Assembly: GCA_030620125.1 (NCBI GenBank)
Contig: JAUXFI010000134.1
Coordinates: 1 to 5,823, forward strand
Length of the DNA stretch: 5,823 nt
Direction: 5' to 3'
DNA from: Anaerolineae bacterium
Lineage (GTDB): Bacteria; Chloroflexota; Anaerolineae; B4-G1
Both the position numbers and the translations under genes were made by a program. Under the pieces are notes generated by a model. That model saw nothing but the letters and a program-made list of their open reading frames with translations, had not been told where the DNA came from and made no database searches. Shown piece by piece: positions 4,967 to 5,823 of this stretch. How positions within the stretch are numbered: the stretch's first letter is position 1; every line of letters begins with the position of its first letter.

Positions 4967-5437
4967 TCATACTGAAGCGGGGGCACTCTTGATGAGGGCT
5001 TTCCAGATACCTTTCTGCACCGTCTCGTCCCGCTGGTTGAGGACGGCAACGTCAAAGACGATGAAGCCACCACCCAGGCGAGACATCGCTTTCTTCTGCC
5101 GGACCTTGACCCGCACGCGGATCGTGTCGCCGATTTTGATTGGGCCGCGGAATTTCCACTCCAACGCGGTGAAAGCCTGGACGGTGCCCTCAATGAGGCC
5201 CAACCGCCAGATCAGGCCGCTGGCGATGGAGAGTCCCAGGAGGCCGTGGGCGACGCGCTCGCCGAAGAGGGTCTCCTTGGCGAACTCGGCGTCGGTGTGG
5301 AGTTGGTTGTAGTCGCCCGAGATGCCGGCGAAGAGCACCACGTCGGTCTCGGTGATGGTGCGGGCGGCGGTTTCGGTTTTGTAACCGATCTCGAACTCTT
5401 CAAAGTAGCGCCCTCGGGGGCGGGGCAAGTCGGTCAT
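4967..5437 (-). CDS. MaoC-like (hot-dog fold) hydratase/dehydratase
   Basis: A 156-residue protein with the (R)-specific enoyl-CoA hydratase signature. FAGISGDYNQLHTD (36-49) holds the catalytic pair Asp42 and His47, and FGERVAHGLLGLS (58-70) follows with His64-Gly65. The N-terminal RYFEEFEIG (10-18) and the later WKFRGPIKIGDTIRVRVKV (94-112) are typical of the family. It would hydrate enoyl-CoA or dehydrate 3-hydroxyacyl-CoA in fatty-acid, polyhydroxyalkanoate or branched-chain metabolism; the exact substrate cannot be read from the sequence. ATG 5437 is preceded by AAGGAG with a 6-base spacer, which rules out the longer frame from 5611. The gene has its own promoter and stands alone, with a 132-base gap to vapB. 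The key residues are intact. Confidence 0.92.
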   Translation of the reverse strand: MTDLPRPRGRYFEEFEIGYKTETAARTITETDVVLFAGISGDYNQLHTDAEFAKETLFGERVAHGLLGLSIASGLIWRLGLIEGTVQAFTALEWKFRGPIKIGDTIRVRVKVRQKKAMSRLGGGFIVFDVAVLNQRDETVQKGIWKALIKSAPASV

Positions 5438-5443
5438 TGGGTA

Positions 5444-5449
5444 CTCCTT
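5444..5449 (-). promoter_or_regulatory. Shine-Dalgarno site of the maoC-like gene
   Basis: AAGGAG on the minus strand, 6 bases before ATG 5437. It decides the 156-residue start over the 58-codon upstream extension of the frame. Confidence 0.75.
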
Positions 5450-5465
5450 GGCAAAAGTTGACTGG

Positions 5466-5494
5466 ATTGTAGCACTTTTGGGCCAAAGGCGCAA
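5466..5494 (-). promoter_or_regulatory. promoter of the maoC-like gene with internal palindrome
   Basis: On the minus strand TTGCGC (rc of 5489-5494) and TACAAT (rc of 5466-5471, 5 of 6) are 17 bases apart. The spacer holds the palindrome TTTGGGCCAAA (5477-5487). A wider 8-bp inverted repeat, AAAAGTTG (5453-5460) and CAACTTTT (5492-5499), brackets the promoter. Either could bind a repressor, but none is identified here. Confidence 0.6.
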
Positions 5495-5499
5495 CTTTT

Positions 5500-5744
5500 C
5501 AGGCTGCTTGGGATGCGGTATGATGTGTTTTCCTACCACGAGGTACAAGCCGGAGTGCAACTGTATATCTACCTTCATCCGTCCAAAGCCGGTACAGGTG
5601 GCGCAGGTCAAGCGCTTTGCTCAGGCCTGACCCCCGGTAACGGTTTTCAGCGGGTGTCGCCGGAGGGAACGGATATGGCCACGTTAGCCGCGCCACGTTG
5701 GGAGGCTGTCACTGTTGCCTGGCTGTGGGTACCGTACCATCCGC
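5500..5744. other. intergenic stretch without a supported gene
   Basis: Together with its flanking promoters this belongs to a 386-base region without a convincing gene (5438-5823). Frames at 5448-5630 and 5513-5755 (+) have no ribosome site, no recognisable family and unlikely composition. A weak plus-strand promoter-like pair, TTTTCA (5496-5501) and TATGAT (5519-5524) with a 17-base spacer, faces away from the maoC-like gene, so a small RNA cannot be excluded. I see no tRNA or known riboswitch fold. Confidence 0.5.
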
Positions 5745-5773
5745 TTGCCCTTTGAGAATCATCGTAGTATAAT
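5745..5773 (+). promoter_or_regulatory. plus-strand sigma70-type promoter near the right edge
   Basis: TTGCCC (5745-5750, 4 of 6) and a perfect TATAAT (5768-5773) are separated by 17 bases. Transcription would begin near 5780 and leave the window on the right, so a plus-strand gene is expected just beyond. Confidence 0.65.
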
Positions 5774-5785
5774 TTCTACAAAGAC

Positions 5786-5805
5786 TACAAATTGAGCAAT
5801 TTGTA
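5786..5805. promoter_or_regulatory. perfect palindrome, likely operator downstream of the promoter
   Basis: TACAAATTGAGCAATTTGTA has perfect 9-bp arms around AG and lies within about 10-25 bases of the predicted start site. CTACAAA also occurs twice in direct orientation (5776-5782 and 5785-5791). The TTG-N2-CAA core resembles operators of MarR-type regulators, but that assignment is only a guess from shape. Confidence 0.55.
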
Positions 5806-5823
5806 CTGAGCCGTAGCACAAGG

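Noticed and set aside
5438..5611. 58-codon N-terminal extension of the MaoC-like protein
   Set aside because: AAGGAG six bases before ATG 5437 and the promoter within the extension both place the start at 5437. The extra residues do not resemble the family.
5513..5755. 80-codon plus-strand frame in the right intergenic region
   Set aside because: No ribosome site before its ATG, no recognisable motif, and it ends inside the next promoter region.

Overview
The window looks like a piece of a GC-rich bacterial chromosome, most likely from the phylum Chloroflexota (Anaerolineae or Caldilineae type). This is inferred, not proven. It rests on a class A penicillin-binding protein with an Ig-like domain and a long Thr-Pro-rich C-terminal tail, and on small VapBC and MazF-type toxin-antitoxin genes whose antitoxins have the usual style of that phylum. 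No rRNA, tRNA or CRISPR array is visible.

Layout from left to right. At 2-274 (+) is the 3' end of a PIN-domain gene that runs in from the left. A perfect 10-bp stem-loop at 311-340 separates it from the convergent pbp1A-like gene (366-3479, -), a bifunctional peptidoglycan glycosyltransferase/transpeptidase of 1037 residues. That gene has a good sigma70-type promoter (TATAAT, rc of 3541-3546) and a Shine-Dalgarno site. Next, all on the minus strand and read right to left, is a compact toxin-antitoxin operon: vapB-like antitoxin (4834-4589), vapC toxin (4592-4188), a second antitoxin (4191-3964), and the start of a mazF/pemK toxin gene (from 3977). The genes overlap by 4, 4 and 14 bases, so they are probably translationally coupled. 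The operon has its own promoter (TTGACG-16-TATACT) with a palindrome at the predicted transcription start.

The main finding is that mazF is broken by a 141-bp non-autonomous, MITE-like palindromic element (3803-3943). The element has imperfect outer terminal inverted repeats, 24-bp inner inverted repeats (23/24 match) and a 9-bp target-site duplication CCAGAATGA (3794-3802 and 3944-3952). Removing the element and one copy of the duplication restores a textbook MazF N-terminus in frame (MTDCEQGDIILVPFPFTDL...). The gene also stops after about 55 restored codons, roughly half of family length, so it suffered a second lesion. Its antitoxin is therefore an orphan attached to a vapBC module that looks intact.

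To the right, a MaoC-like hydratase/dehydratase gene (5437-4967, -) has its own promoter and Shine-Dalgarno site. The last 386 bases hold no convincing gene. They end in a plus-strand promoter (TTGCCC-17-TATAAT) followed by a perfect 9+9-bp palindrome, which suggests a regulated gene just beyond the right edge.
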